Shown here: positions 11,158 to 24,100 of the stretch, piece by piece
Layout of the letters: every line of letters starts with the position of its first letter
Numbering within the stretch: the stretch's first letter is position 1
NCBI RefSeq assembly: GCF_000313135.1
Contig: NW_004457442.1
Location: 722,778 to 786,777 of the forward strand
Direction: 5' to 3'
Length of the DNA stretch: 64,000 bases
Source: Acanthamoeba castellanii str. Neff
Lineage: Eukaryota; Discosea; Longamoebia; Acanthamoebidae
Position numbers and translations under genes: made by a program
Notes under the pieces: generated by a model
Seen by the model: only the letters and a program-made list of their open reading frames with translations
Databases searched by the model: none
What the model was told of the DNA's origin: nothing

Positions 11158-11814
11158 ATGGCGGACGGTAAGGCAATTGCGGTGCTGGGCGTGGGCGCCA
11201 TCCTGGCCCTCATCTTCGGCGTGCTGAGCGTCATCAACATCGGCCTCTACGCCGGCGCCGGCGACCTCGACGCTGACTTCAGCGACGCGCCGGACAACTG
11301 CAAGCTCCCGTGTCGCGAGCGCACCAGCGTGCTCGGCATCGTCGCCGGCTCCCTGGGTCTCGTCGCCGCCGGCGCCACCGTGGCCCTGCTCGCTCTGGGC
11401 CTGCTTGAGTCCTCCACCCGTGCCGTGAACCTGCTCGCCAAGGGGGTCCTGCTCGCCACCCTCTTCATCGTGAGCGTGTTCCAGATTACCGCGTGGGCGC
11501 TCATGGCCCGTGACATCGACAAGTTCCTGGACACGTACGGCTCCGCGGCGTGCGACGTGTCGCCCCACCTGTGGAACGCCGCGCTCGCGTTCGGCCTCTT
11601 CGCGTTCATCGCCGTGAGCCTGCTCTTCCTGGTGGTGGCCGGCGGCCTCGTGTTGGACTTCATGTCGAGCGACGGCGGCTCGAGTGGCGGCGGCGGTGGC
11701 GGAGGCGGTCGGGGCGGGTCGTACTACGGCGACCACGTCAACCAGTCGCGAGCCGAGCAGCAGGAGGCCCAGCAGGGGCAGCAGCAGGAGCAGCAGCAGG
11801 AGCACTACCAGTAG
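11158..11814 (+). CDS. Four-helix membrane protein, tandem family copy 3 (diverged)
   Basis: Intronless, 218 aa, and the diverged member of the triplet. It keeps the layout and key spots: VINIGLYAGAGDLD after TM1, DNCKLPCRERTSVLGIVAGS (CxxxC, RERT), AWALMARDIDKFLD, ACDVSPHLWNAALAFGLF, and four TMs. TM2 differs, and the C-terminus is longer: a Gly tract followed by a Gln/Glu-rich tail (EQQEAQQGQQQEQQQEHYQ). The CRERT loop and the ACD...W loop are conserved across all three copies and are the best candidates for functional sites. No biochemical role can be assigned. Confidence 0.85.
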   Translation: MADGKAIAVLGVGAILALIFGVLSVINIGLYAGAGDLDADFSDAPDNCKLPCRERTSVLGIVAGSLGLVAAGATVALLALGLLESSTRAVNLLAKGVLLATLFIVSVFQITAWALMARDIDKFLDTYGSAACDVSPHLWNAALAFGLFAFIAVSLLFLVVAGGLVLDFMSSDGGSSGGGGGGGGRGGSYYGDHVNQSRAEQQEAQQGQQQEQQQEHYQ

Positions 11815-11990
11815 GTGGAGAGCTCTACTCGCTCATCAATCAACAAATAAATAATAATTAGTTATGCCCAATAACGATAATTTAATATTTGTCATTTTAT
11901 TATATTCTATTTCTTTGTTTGGTAAATCTGCGACCACAACAGCAAGGTTGAGGGAAGATTCCAATCTTTTCGCCGTAGAGCAAGTGACCA

Positions 11991-14900
11991 CTAGATCCAG
12001 TTGTCATCCTTGATGACGTCGGCAGCCCGCTCAGCGAGCATGTAGATGGTGGCCGTGGGGTTGTTGGGGTGCAGGCCGGGCATCACCGACGCATCCACCA
12101 CGCGCAGCTGGTTCACTCCCCTCACCCTGAACCTCTCGTCCACCTGTGCGCCACCAGCGTGAGTATTCTTTATTTTATTACGTTATTTATTATGTTAGTT
12201 CTTCTTTATTTGTGTCACTTTTTTAACTCTCTTTACGATCGTATATTTATTTGAGGGGGCGGAACGTACCACGGCGGAGGGGTCGTCGTCGGGGCCGTAC
12301 TTGCAGGAGGAGGCCGCGTGGTAGGTGGGCGCCGAGGCGGAGAGGATGTAGCCCGCCAGCTCGGTATCGTCTGCCGTGCGCGGCAGCAGCTCCTGCACAC
12401 TGCTCACAACAACACACCGGTCAGAGGCGTGTCGTGTCGTTGGTCGTGCGTTGTGTGTCGTGTCACTGCTCGTGCCGTGTTGTGTCATGTCGCGTGTTGT
12501 GGCGTACGTGACGGAGGAGAGGGGAGGGGTGGCGGTGAGCTGGCGGACGGTGTGGATGCAGGCCATGATGTTTTGCAAATCCATCGAGTAAGCATCGCCG
12601 AAGAAGTTGGGGCTCCTCCTGGGCTCCTGCAGTGGGTCGGCCGACGCCAAAGTAATCTAAAGTACGCGCGCGTGAGCTGCCATCTATTTTATGTGTGTCG
12701 TGTGCGTGTGCGTGTCGTGTGGAGGAGGGGGTGCACCTCTCCTCGGCTGCTAGGGTACGAGGGGAAGCAGACGAAGATGAAGGAGTTTGGCGGAAGGGCA
12801 ATCTCCTCCTTCGTGGGGAGCACGCTGGCGAATTCAAACTGATCCATCAAAATCACGTTAGCCACACCCCCTACACGCACACGCACACNNNNNNNNNNNN
12901 NNNNNNNNNCACGACACACGACACACGACACACGACACACGCACATGCACACGCACACGCAGGGGGGGGGTAGCGTGTACATGGAAGTCAAAGTTGGAGC
13001 CGGGAATTACTCCGGGGAAGCTGAGGGTGCCCTTGGCTCCCGATGACCCCTTGGTGAGCGGTCCCTTTCCCCTGGTAATACCCCCCCCCCCAACCACCCA
13101 ACAAATGATGAGGTCAGCCAACCCACACCATATTTTTTATATATGTATTATATGTTATGCATTTTCTTTTCTTTGACCCATCCCCCACCCCAGAGATGAA
13201 TAGCACGAGGCGACGTACGTCATCTGCCACTGGTAGAACACCTCGCCCGAAGAGACGGCCGCAGTCATGGCCGGGTCGGTCTGTGTCGTATATGTCGTAT
13301 ATGTCGTGTCAGGCCTGAGATTGGTGGCTGAGCACGTCCAAAGATTGGGAAAGCGCAGGTGTGGACCTGAGTGCTGGCGAAGGCGACAATGGAGCGCGGA
13401 CGCTCGACGTAGTTCTGGCCCACGCCGGGCAGGTCGACCTTGACGTCGATGCCGTGGGATTCCAGGTGCTCAGCAGGGCCGACGCCCGAGAGCATCAGGA
13501 TTTGGGGCGACCTTGCCACGCCCGCGCTCAGGATCACCTCTCGGCTGGCCCGAACCTGTGCGGACATGAGTAATGCGTGTGCGGTGTGCGGTGTGCGGTA
13601 TGCGAGGTATGCGAGGTGTGCGCGGTGTGCGTGGGTTGTGGCGCTGAAAAGAGAGGCGAGGCAGGATGCCCGTGGCCGGTGGCGAGGTAGGTACCTTGAC
13701 ACGGGTGGTGTCCTTGAGGTACTCGACGCCGTAGGCCGTAGCATCATGGTCGATCAGCACCCGCAGCACTTGGGCGCCGCTTCGGAGCTCCAGGTTACTT
13801 CTCGCGAGCCTCAGCTCCTGCGAAAAACTGATTAGGCCACTTATCCAATATGTAGGACTACTATAGATGCTATACCTCCGGCAGCCATATGTCGTAGGAG
13901 CTAAGACGCCTGCCATTGGCCATTGCCCGATTCACAGTTCCAACTCCGATCCTACACGCAGCAGTCAGCCAAGCAATTTGGGGGGGCAGGTCGCTGCATG
14001 CATCGTGTGGGCGCCAAGGTACGTGTTGTAGCCGTTCTCCATGTCCTCGGGCGTGGGGAAGCCCAGGTTGGCTGCGGCCTGGATCAGGAGGTCCTGCCCG
14101 TAGTGCACATCCTCGTCGTTGTCGATGTGGATCGGGATGGGGCCTGGATGTGGTGGTGGTGGTGGTGGTGGTGTGATTAAGGCGGCGGGAATGGTTGAAT
14201 GTGCGCTGGGAGTGGGCGGCTCTACCGTCACCTCCGTGGAAGGGGCTGTCTCCGGCGAGGGGATGGTTCTCGGACTTCTTGAAGTAGTAGAGGGCCTCGG
14301 TCATGTTCAGGCCGGGCCACTGCCACGCGTCGATGTCGCTCAGGCTCGGGCGATGGTGGAGCGCTCCGAAGATGTTGCTTCCACCGCTGCGACACGAGAT
14401 GCGCAACACGCACTCCACCATCAGTCACAGTGCTTGTGCGTGTTGACAACTCGGCAGGCGAAACGAACCCAAAGCTGCGCCCCTCGTAGACATGGAAGCG
14501 TCGGTTGATGGCGGACGCGGAGGATTCGGTGAAAGCGGCGCGCGAGAAGGTCGGGTTCATGAGGGCCTCGTTCAGCTGGAAGCGCGGGATCAATCGCTTC
14601 AGGTCCTCCTCCTCCGTCGGCTCTCCGCCAGTCTCCAAAAGCAGCACCGTTGCGTCCTCGACCTCTGACAACCTTTATTTAAAATAATATTATAGTATTT
14701 TGTGTTAGGTTGATGTGTCAGTATGGCTGGATGGAATAGGGTGAGTGCCTTCTGGCCAGGGCGCAACCGGCAGGTCCTGCGCCGACGATGATGTAGTCGA
14801 ACTCCTCCACCACAGGAGGGGGCGGGGGAGGAGGGGCTTCGTCGCAGGACTTCATTAGGTCTGTTTGGCAATCCGCGAGGAAGGTCAGACAAAGGAGGAG

Positions 14901-15035
14901 CCGGCTACCAAGTCAATGTGGGAAGTTGCGCGAACCCTTGAAGTTGAAGTTAATCTCGGTTTCGCCCTGAACACAGCACAGAGCACATAGCACCACCAAC
15001 ACGGTGGACACCGCGGCCCATCCACTCCTCTTCAT
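11991..15035 (-). CDS. Secreted GMC-family FAD oxidoreductase (choline/glucose dehydrogenase-like)
   Basis: FAD-dependent alcohol oxidoreductase. Fourteen exons (transcription order): 15035-14936, 14860-14749, 14672-14469, 14386-14232, 14143-14023, 13951-13876, 13817-13695, 13555-13367, 13280-13219, 13071-12981, 12838-12737, 12656-12508, 12399-12270, 12143-11991; 1767 nt, 588 aa, all phases consistent. An N-terminal signal peptide ([21 protein letters not shown]) predicts secretion. The FAD-binding motif is [15 protein letters not shown], followed by TVLLLETGG (ribose-binding acidic residue), GGGSNIFGA (GMC signature 1 region), [21 protein letters not shown] (signature 2), NVGxN-like [10 protein letters not shown] and [13 protein letters not shown]. 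The C-terminal catalytic region has [10 protein letters not shown] (first His), [19 protein letters not shown] (second active-site His/Asn pair) and [11 protein letters not shown]. The second intron uses GC instead of GT at its donor. Substrate cannot be told. A 21-N gap lies within intron 10. Confidence 0.92.
12889..12909. other. Assembly gap (21 N)
   Basis: Run of N inside a CA/CACGACAC-rich intron of the GMC oxidoreductase gene. It does not touch the exons I defined. Confidence 1.
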
Positions 15036-15171
15036 TCCTTCTCCGCTGGGGGAAAAGATCAACAAAACTACTAATCGCCAAAAAAGGCTGTCCTTTTCCG
15101 CTCCACCTTTGTCCTATTGTGAAGAAGGCTGTGTAGAAAAAGAAAAGATATATTTTAATAAAACGAAAAAA

Positions 15172-18100
15172 TTACACGATAGCCAACCGGTGTGCGTTGG
15201 TGGGCTGCTGGGGCCGTCTGCGCAGCAATACCGCAGTCACGGCTGCAGCAGCCACCAGGCACAGAGCCAAGCCTAGAACGCTGACCGGCGGCTCGTAGTC
15301 GTCGTTGGGCTCCGCCTTCGCCAGCAGCGAGCGGCGGCCAGGCTGGGGATTGACTTCGTAGTCGGCATCAGTGGACCCCTGACGCTTCGCTACGGCGACC
15401 GAGGGCGATCCCAGTAAGGTGACGAAGGGCAATGTCGTGAAGACGCCACTGGTGCGAGGCGACGGCGTGCGGGACGCGTCGCCCTGGCCTCCGAACTCAG
15501 ACGCTGCGGGGCTGCGGCTGGCCGAGCGGGTGGGAGAGACCGATCGGGAGGGCGTAGCGGTGGCCGAGGGCGAGGGCGAAACCGACCGAGTGACAGAGAG
15601 CGACGCGGCCGTGGCGGTGGCGGAGGCGGTTGGCGTCGTTGAGCGCGTGGCCGACGGGGTGGTGAAGGGGACCAGGGTGACGAAGGGCAACACAGTGAAG
15701 TCCCCCTTGGAGGGCGTCGCCGACGCCGCGCTGGGGCTGGGGGTCGAGCTGGCGGTGGGCGAGCGCGTGGGCGAGACCGAGACGAAGCCCAGTGACGACG
15801 ATGACGGCTCGGAGCCGGGCGACGACGGCGTTGTGGAGGGCGACGGCGACCCGCTAGACCCCGGTGAGGAGCCTGCTGCGGCGGGGGTCGGGCTGGGCGA
15901 AGCCGATGGCGGGCTCGGGGTGGCCGAGCGCGACGGCGAGACGGTGGTGAACGGTACGAGCGAGACGAAGGGCTGTACCGTGAAGTCGCCCTTTGAGGGC
16001 GACGCCGAAGCCGCGCTGGGGCTGGGCGTGAAGCTGGCGCTGGCCGAGCGCGTGGGCGACCGGGAGGGCGAGCCCATCGGCGTGAGCGAGGTGGACGGCG
16101 ACGGTGACCGGGAGACGCTGGGCGTGACCGACGGAGAGCGCGAGACTGAGCCCGTGGGTGACGGCGTGCGGGAGCTGGTGGGCGTGATCGAGTTGGAGGG
16201 CGAGTTGGAGGGGGTTTGGGAGCGGGTGGGCGATGCCGTGCGTGAGTTGGAGGGCGTCTGCGAGCGGGTGGGCGACGGCGTGCGTGTGCTGGAGCGGGTG
16301 GGCGACGGCGTGCGCGAGCTGGTGGGCGTGATCGAGGTGGAGGGCGTCGGCGTGCGGGTGACGGTGGGCGACGGCGACGGCGTGCGGGTGCTGGTCGGCG
16401 TGCGGGTGCTCGTGGGCGAGTTGGAAGGCGATGACGAGGTGGAGGGCGTGGCCGACCGCGAGGCCGACTTAGAGGGCGACGAGGTGCGGCTCGGCGAGGC
16501 CGAGGCCGTGCTCGAGCTCGAGGGGTTGGGCGAAGCCGAGTTGGACGGCGACGACGAGACTGAGGGCGTCGGAGTGGGCGAGTTGGTCGGCGATGTGGGG
16601 GGCGACGGGGGCGGCGTGCGCGATGCAGTGGGGGAGACCGAGGCCGACGGCGACTCAGTGGGCGATCTCGAGCCCGAGGGCGATGACGTACGCGTGGGCG
16701 ACTCGGACGGCGCGCGGGGCGAGGTGGCGGCCGCATGCGAAGCAAAGGGCGAGCGGCTGGGGGTGAGCGAGCTCGTCGGGCTGGTCGAGGGCGTGAGCGA
16801 CGGCGAACTGGTCGGGGTGCGGCTAGGCGACGGCGACCGCGAAGGCGAGCGGGTCGGCCGGGGCGTCAGTGACTCGGAGGCGGTGGGCGATGGGGAGTTG
16901 CTGGGCGTGAGGGAGGGCGACGGCGGTGGCGTGTGGGAGCCGGAGGGCGACGGCGTCGCGGAGAGGGAGACGGAGGGCGTGGGCGTGGGCGGGTTGGAGG
17001 GCGTGGATGAAACGGAGGGCGACGGCGAGGGCGAGTTGGAGTTGGAGGGCGTGGGCGTGCGCGGCGGCGAGCGGGAGGTGGTGATCGACGGCGTGACGGA
17101 GATGGTGGGCGTCACCGAGCGTGTGACGATGGGCGTGCGCGTGTTGGACGCTGAGCGCGAGGCGCTGGGCGTGCGCGATGGCGAGCGCGAGATGGTGGGG
17201 GTGATCGACGGCGAGCGCGAGATGGTGGGCGTGATCGACGGTGTGCCGGAGATTGTGGGCGACGCGGCGGGGGTGCGTGACGGCGTGCGAGACGGGCTGC
17301 GGGTGTTGGACGGCGATCGGGAGGCGCCAGGCGATCGGGAAGGCGAGCGCGAGATGGTGGGCGTGGCCGAGGGCGAGCGCGAGATCGTGGGGGTGATCGA
17401 AGGCGTGTGGGAGATGGTGGGCGAGGCCGTCGGCGTGGTAGACGGCGTGCGGGAGGGCGTGGGCGAATTGGACGGCGTTGGCAAGTTGGACGGTGTCGCC
17501 GTTGGGGTGAGGGAGATAGTGGGCGACGGCGTGCGCGAGTTGGTCGGCGTGCGGGAAACGGTGGGCGTGACCGACGGCGAGTTGGTCGGCGTGCGCGAAC
17601 TGGTGGGCGACTGGGAGACGGACGGGGTGACAGTGCGCGACGGCGAGGGCGAAAGGGAGATGGTGGGAGACGCCGTGCGGGTGTTCGAGGGCCTGAGCGT
17701 GGAGGAGGACGTGGGCGTAGCCGACCTGGAAGGCGACGGGGTGCGCGAGTTGGACGGCGAAGACGAGATCGATGGCGTGGGCGACCGGGTGGGCGAGCTG
17801 GTAGGGGACGGAGTGCGCGAGTTGGACGGCGAAGACGAGCTCGATGGTGTTGCCGATCTGGAAGGCGAAGGGGTGCGCGAGTTGGACGGCGAAGACGAGC
17901 TCGATGGCGTGGCCGATCGGGGGGGCGACGGGGTAAGCGTGATAGAGGCCGTGGGCGACGGCGAACTGGTGCCCGTCGGCGTGGGTGAGTTGGAGGGCGA
18001 CGCGGATAGCGTGGTTGACGGCGTTGGCGTCGACGAGGCCCTGTTTGAGGGAGTGCCTGTCGGGGTGGACGACGGCGTGCGTGTGGTTGCGGGCGTGACC

Positions 18101-21100
18101 GAGCTGGTGGGTGTCGGCGAGCTTGAACCGGAGGGTGAAGGCGACGGCGCGCGGGTGGCTGAGTTGGTAGGCGACCCAGTGGGCGATGGAGCCGTCGAAA
18201 CTGAGGGCGTAGCCGATTTAGTAGGCGAGGGCCTGGCTGGCGACGTTGGCGAGGTGGTCCGCGTAGGCGACCTGGTGGGCGATGGCGTGCCAGTGGTCGA
18301 GGGCGTGATTGATCTGGACGGCGACGGCGAGCGGGTACCCGTGGGCGTGACCGAGCTTGTGGGCGTGACCGATCTGGTGGGCGATGGCGAGCGGGAGCTC
18401 GTGGGCGTGACCGATCTGGTGGGCGACGACGAGCTGGTGACGGTGGGTGTGACCGAAATAGTGGGCGTCGGTGTTCTCGTGGCCGAGCTTGACGGCGTGC
18501 TGGCGCTGGTCGAAGTGGTCGAGGGCATGGGTGTCGGTGTCGACGTGCTCGACGGGCGGCTTGTCGGGGTGGGCGACAGAGTGCGCGTGTTTGAGGCTGT
18601 GACGCTCGGGGTCGGCGTCCGCGTGCGCGAGCTGGTGGGCGTCGACGTAGGTGTGCGCGTGGTCGACGGAGTGCCGGTCGAGGTGGGCGTGGGGCTGGAC
18701 GTCGGCGTGCCGGTAGACGAGGGCGTGCGGGTCGCGGTCGGCGTGCGCGTGCTGGTCGGCGATGACGATCTGGTGGGCGACCGGGTGGCCGAGGGCGAGC
18801 TGGTGGGTGATGGCGTGCGCGTGCTGGTCGGCGTGCGCGTGCCAGTTGGCGATGCTGAGCTGGTGGGCGACCGGGTGGCCAAGGGTGAGCTGGTCGGCGA
18901 TGGCGTGCGCGTGCTGGTTGGCGATGCCGAGCTGGTGGGCGACCGCGTGGCCGAGCGCGATCCGGTCGGCGATGGCGTGCGCGTGCTGGTCGGCGAGTCC
19001 GAGCGCGACGGGCTCGGCGTGGTGGTGGGCGACTGCGTGCGAGATGGGGTGGGCGACTGCGTGACAGGGGGCGACGGCGTGCTGGACGGGCTGGGGGTCA
19101 TGGTCGGTGTGGCTGACTTTGACGGGGTCCGGGAGGGCGACCGCGACAGCGCTGGCGTCCGGGTCGACGAAGGCGAGGGCGAGCTGGATGGTGCCTGGGT
19201 GGGCGACGGCGTGTTCGATGGCGACGGCGTTGGCGTGATCGACGGGGTGACCGATGACGTGGGACTTTGCGTGGGCGACCGGGTACTGGAGGGTGACTGG
19301 GTCGGCGACATAGTGGGAGAGCGGGACGGCGACTGCGTGGGTGACTGGGTCGGCGACTGCGTGGGGGACTGAGTCGGCGATGACGTGGGTGACGGGGTCG
19401 GTGAATGTGTCGGCGATGACGATGGCGACTGAGTCGGGGAATGGGTGGAAGATGGGGTTGGTGACTGGGTAGGTGATGACGTGGGCGACTGGGTCGGTGA
19501 CTGGGAGGACGCCGGGGTCGTGGAGGAGGTTGACGAGGGCGACGGCGTGTTTGAATGCGAGGGAGATGGCGTAGGCGAGTTTGAGGGCGACTGGGTCGGC
19601 GAGAGCGTTGGGGAGTTGGTGGCCGTGCTCGAGGGGCTGACCGACGGCGACGGTGAAGGGCTCCGGGTCGACGAAGGCGATGGTGAGCGCGACGGTGACG
19701 GCGTCGGCGTCGGCGTCGGCGATCTCGATGGGCTCCGGGTGGGCGAAGGCGTCAGTGTGTTCGTCGGGCTCGATGAAGGCAAGGGAGTATTCGGCGATTG
19801 CGTGGGTGTGCTCGACGGACTCTGGCTGGGCGACGGCGGCGGCGACATTGACGGGGACTGCGTGGGCGAGTTAGTCGGCGACTTCGTAGGGGACGCAGTG
19901 CTGGAGGGCGACCGAGTCGGCGACGGAGACGGCGTGGTGGAAGGCGACGGCGTGTTGGACGGCGATGGCGTGTTGGACGGCGATGGCGTGTTGGACGGCG
20001 ACGGCGTGTTGGACGGAGACGGCGTGGGCGAATTTGTGGGCGAAGGTGACGGCGTGTTGGAAGGCGACGCCGTAGGGGACGGCGACGGCGTGTTGGAAGG
20101 CGATGGCGTGGTGGACGGCGATGGCGACGGCGTTGCGGAAGGCGATGGCGTATTGGAAGGCGATGGCGTGGTGGACGGCGATGGCGACGGCGTTGCGGAA
20201 GGCAACGGCGTTGTGGAAGGCGACGGCGTTGTGGAAGGCGACGGCGAGGTGGACGGAGATGGCGTGTTGGACGGCGATGGCGACGGCGTTGTGGAAGGCG
20301 ACGGCGTGCTGGACGGCGACGGCGTGATTGAAGGGCTCTGTGTGGAAGATGGCGTCGCAGAGGGCGACGCAGTGATCGACGGTGAGGGCGTGCGCGTGGG
20401 CGACGGAGTGCTTGAGGACGACGGCGCCGGTGTGCCCGAGGATGGTGGAGTGCTGGAGGCCGACGGTGTGATGTAGGGCGTGCTCGACGGTGACGACGAT
20501 GGCGACGGAGTACTGGACGATGACGCCGTGCCTGAAGGCGACGGCGACGGTGACGGAGTGCTGGAGGACGACGGGGTACTCGACGGTGACGGCGTGCTCG
20601 ATGACGACGGGGTGCTGGAGGGCGATGGCGTGGGCGATGATGACGCTGTGCTCGAAGGCGAGGGCGAGGATGTGCTCGATGGCGATCTCGAGGTCGACGG
20701 GGTGCTGGAGGTCGAGCTGGAGGGAGAGGGCGATTGCGTGCTAGAGGGGGAGGGCGAAATGGAGGGCGACGGAGTACTCGAGAGAGAGGGCGAGGGCGAG
20801 CGTGATGCAGTGCTGGACGGCGAGGGAGTGCTCGACAATGACGGTGAGTTCGATGGCGAGGCCGTATTGGAGGGCGATGGCGTGGGCGTGCTCGCCGGAC
20901 TCTGGCTTGGGGACTGGCTGGGCGACGGCGTGTTGGATGGGCTCTGGGTTGACGATGGCGAGGGCGTGCCTGATGGGCTTGGCGTGGATGACTGGGTTGG
21001 CGCTGGCGACGGTGATGGCGAACTCGAGGGCGACTGAGTCGGTGAGGGCGTGTTCGAAGGCGACTGAGTCAATGACGGCGTGGGCGTGACTGAGGGGCTC

Positions 21101-24100
21101 AGACTCGGTGACTGGGTTGGCGAAGGACTCGGCGTGCTTGATGGCGACTGCGTCGACGAGGGCGAGGGCGAGTCAGAGGGTGACTGGGTAGGCGACGGTG
21201 AGTTTGAGGGGCTAGGGCTCACAGATGGTGACGGCGTGATCGAGGGGCTCTGTGTGGACGAAGGCGTCCCGGAGGGCGATGCCGTGATCGACGGTGACGG
21301 AGTGCTGGACGGTGATGGCGTAATGTAGGGCGTGCTCGATGATGGCGACGGACTGCGGGAGGAAGACGGTGAAGGTGTGCCAGATGGTGAGGGCGTGCTC
21401 GATGGGGTGCCTGAGGGAGACGGCGACGGCGTGCTCGACGATGACAGAGTGCTCGACGGTGAGGGTGTGCTCGATGGAGTGCCTGAGGGAGATGGCGACG
21501 GCGTGCTCGACGGCGACGGCGTGACGGAGGGCGACGACGTGCTCGACGGCGACGGTGATGGGGTGCTGGACGGCGACAGGGTAGTGGATGGTGAAGCGGT
21601 GACAGAGGGCGAAGCCGTGCTCGTCGGCGACACAGTGGATGAGGGCGATGTCGATGGCGACGCCGTACTCGAGGGCGCCGGTGACTGAGTGCTGGACGGC
21701 GTGCCCGAGGGCGATGGCGTACTGGAGGCCGATGGTGTAATGTAGGGCGTGCTCGACGGTGACGACGATGGCGACGGACTGCTGGACGGTGATGCCGTGC
21801 TTGAGGGCGACGGCGACGGCGACGGCGACTGAGTGCTGGAGGACGACGGTGATGGTGTGCTCGACGGCGAGGGCGAGACGGTGATCGACGATGATGGCGT
21901 GCTCGACGGCGAGGGCGTGCGAGACGGTGACAGGGTAGGCGAGGCCGTGTGCGACGGCGACGGAGTGCCCGACGGCGAGCTTGTGCTCGCCGGCGAGGGG
22001 GTGTTCGAAGGTGACTCCGTGCTTGAGGGCGACGGCGTACTGGACAGTGAAGGCGTGCTCGAGGGCGTGGCGGAAGGGGAGGGGGTGCTCGAGAGTGAGG
22101 TCGACGGAGTGGTGGATGGCGAGCGCGAGGGCGATGGGGTGCTGGAGGGCGATGGAGTACTGGAGGGCGATGGTGATGGCGTTATGGACGGAGAGCTCGA
22201 CGGTGAGGGCGATGGGGTGTTGGATGGGGCCGGCGTGTTGGAGGGAGAAGGCGTGCATGAGGGGGTGCTCGATGGAGATTGGGAGGGCGAGGATGTGCTC
22301 GAAGGCGATGGCGTGTTGGATGGCGACGGCGTGTTTGACGGCGACGGCGTGTTGGATGGCGACGGCGTGTTTGACGGCGACAGCGTGTTTGACGGCGACG
22401 GCGTGTTGGATTGTGACGGCGTGTTGGATTGTGACGGCGTGACGGATGGCGACGGCGTGTTAGAGGGCGACGGCGTGGTTGAAGGCGACGGCGTGGTGGA
22501 AGGCGACAGCGTGGTGGACGGTGATGGCGTGGCGGACGGTGATGGCGTGTTGGACGGCGACGGCGTATTGGACGGCGACGGCGTGTTGGAAGGCGACGGC
22601 GTGTTGGAAGGCGATGGCGTGTTGGACGCCGACGGTGAGTTAGACGGTGACGGCGTATTCGATGCCGACGGCGAGTTGGAAGGCGACGCCGTTCTCGATG
22701 GCGATGGCGTGGTGGACGGCGACGGCGTCTGGGACGGGGATGGCGTCTTCGATGGCGACGGCGTGGTGGACGGCGATGGCGTTGGTGAATTCGTGGTGGA
22801 AGGCGACGGCGTGTTCGAAGGCGACGGCGTGTTGGACGGCGACGGCGTGGTGGAAGGCGACGGCGTGGTGGATGGCGACGGCGTGTTGGACGGAGACGGC
22901 GTGTTGGAAGGCGACGGCGTGGGTGAATTCGTGGACGACGGCGACGGCGTGGAGGAAGGCGACGGCGTATTCGATGGCGACGGCGTGTTGGATGGCGATG
23001 GCGTGTTGGACGGCGACGGCGTGGGCGAATTTGTGGGCGAAGGCGACGGCGTGTTGGAAGGCGTCGTCGTAGGGGACGGGAGGGCGTGTTGGACGGCGAA
23101 TTCATTGCGGAAGGCGACGGCGTGTTGGAAGGCGATGGCGAGGTGGACGGAGACGGCGTGTTTGATGGCGATGGCGTGGTGGACGGAGATGGCGTGTTCG
23201 ATGACGATGGCGTGGTAGAAGCCGACGGCGATGGCGTGTTCGACGGTAACGGCGTGGCGGATGACGACGGCGTGGTGGAAGGCGATGGTGTATTCGACGG
23301 CGACGGCGTGGTGGAGGGCGACGGCGTGCTGGACGGCGACGGCGTGGGCGAAGGCGACGGTGATGGTGTGTTCGATGGCGATGGAGTGGTGGACGGAGAC
23401 GGGGTCTGGGACGGCGACGGCGTCTGGGACGGCGATGGCGTGTTGGACGGCGACGGCGTGTTGGACGGCGACGGCGTATTGGACGGCGATGGCGTTGGTG
23501 AATTCGTAGACGAAGGCGATGGCGTGTTCGACGGCGATGGCGTAGTGGATGGCGATGGCGTGGTGGAAGGGGACGGCGTGTTCGACGGCGACGGTGTGAT
23601 GGATAGCGACGGCGTGTTGGAAGGCGATGGCGTGGTGGACGGCGACGGCGTGTCGGACGGTGATGGCGTGGTGGACGGCGACGGTGAGTTGGAAGGTGAC
23701 GGCGAGTTAGAGGGCGACGGCGACGGTGAGCTAGAGGGCGACGGCGTGCTGGACGGTGACGGAGTACGCGAGCGAGTGCTCGAGGGCGAGGGCGAGGGAG
23801 TGTTAGATGGAGATGCCGACGGGGTTGCCGAGGACGTACGTGACGGCGACGGCGTGCTCGAGGACGACGGCGTCGGGGAAGGTGATGGGGAAGTTGTGCC
23901 TGAGGGCGTGCTCGACGGGGACGGAGTGCTCGATGGAGAGGGCGAGCTTGACGGGGTGTTCGAGGGCGAGAGCGAAGCCGTGCTGGAAGGCGATGACGAT
24001 GGCGATGGCGTGGTGGAGGGTGACGGCGAGGGTGTGCTCGACGGCGAACTGGAGGGCGTGCTCGATTGTGACGGCGAGTGAGTGCTCGATGGCGAGGGCG

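Noticed and set aside
15419..19372. A 1317-residue + strand ORF rich in [11 protein letters not shown]
   Set aside because: Antisense of the degenerate SPT/SPS part of the giant gene; composition follows from the other strand's Ser/Thr/Pro codons.
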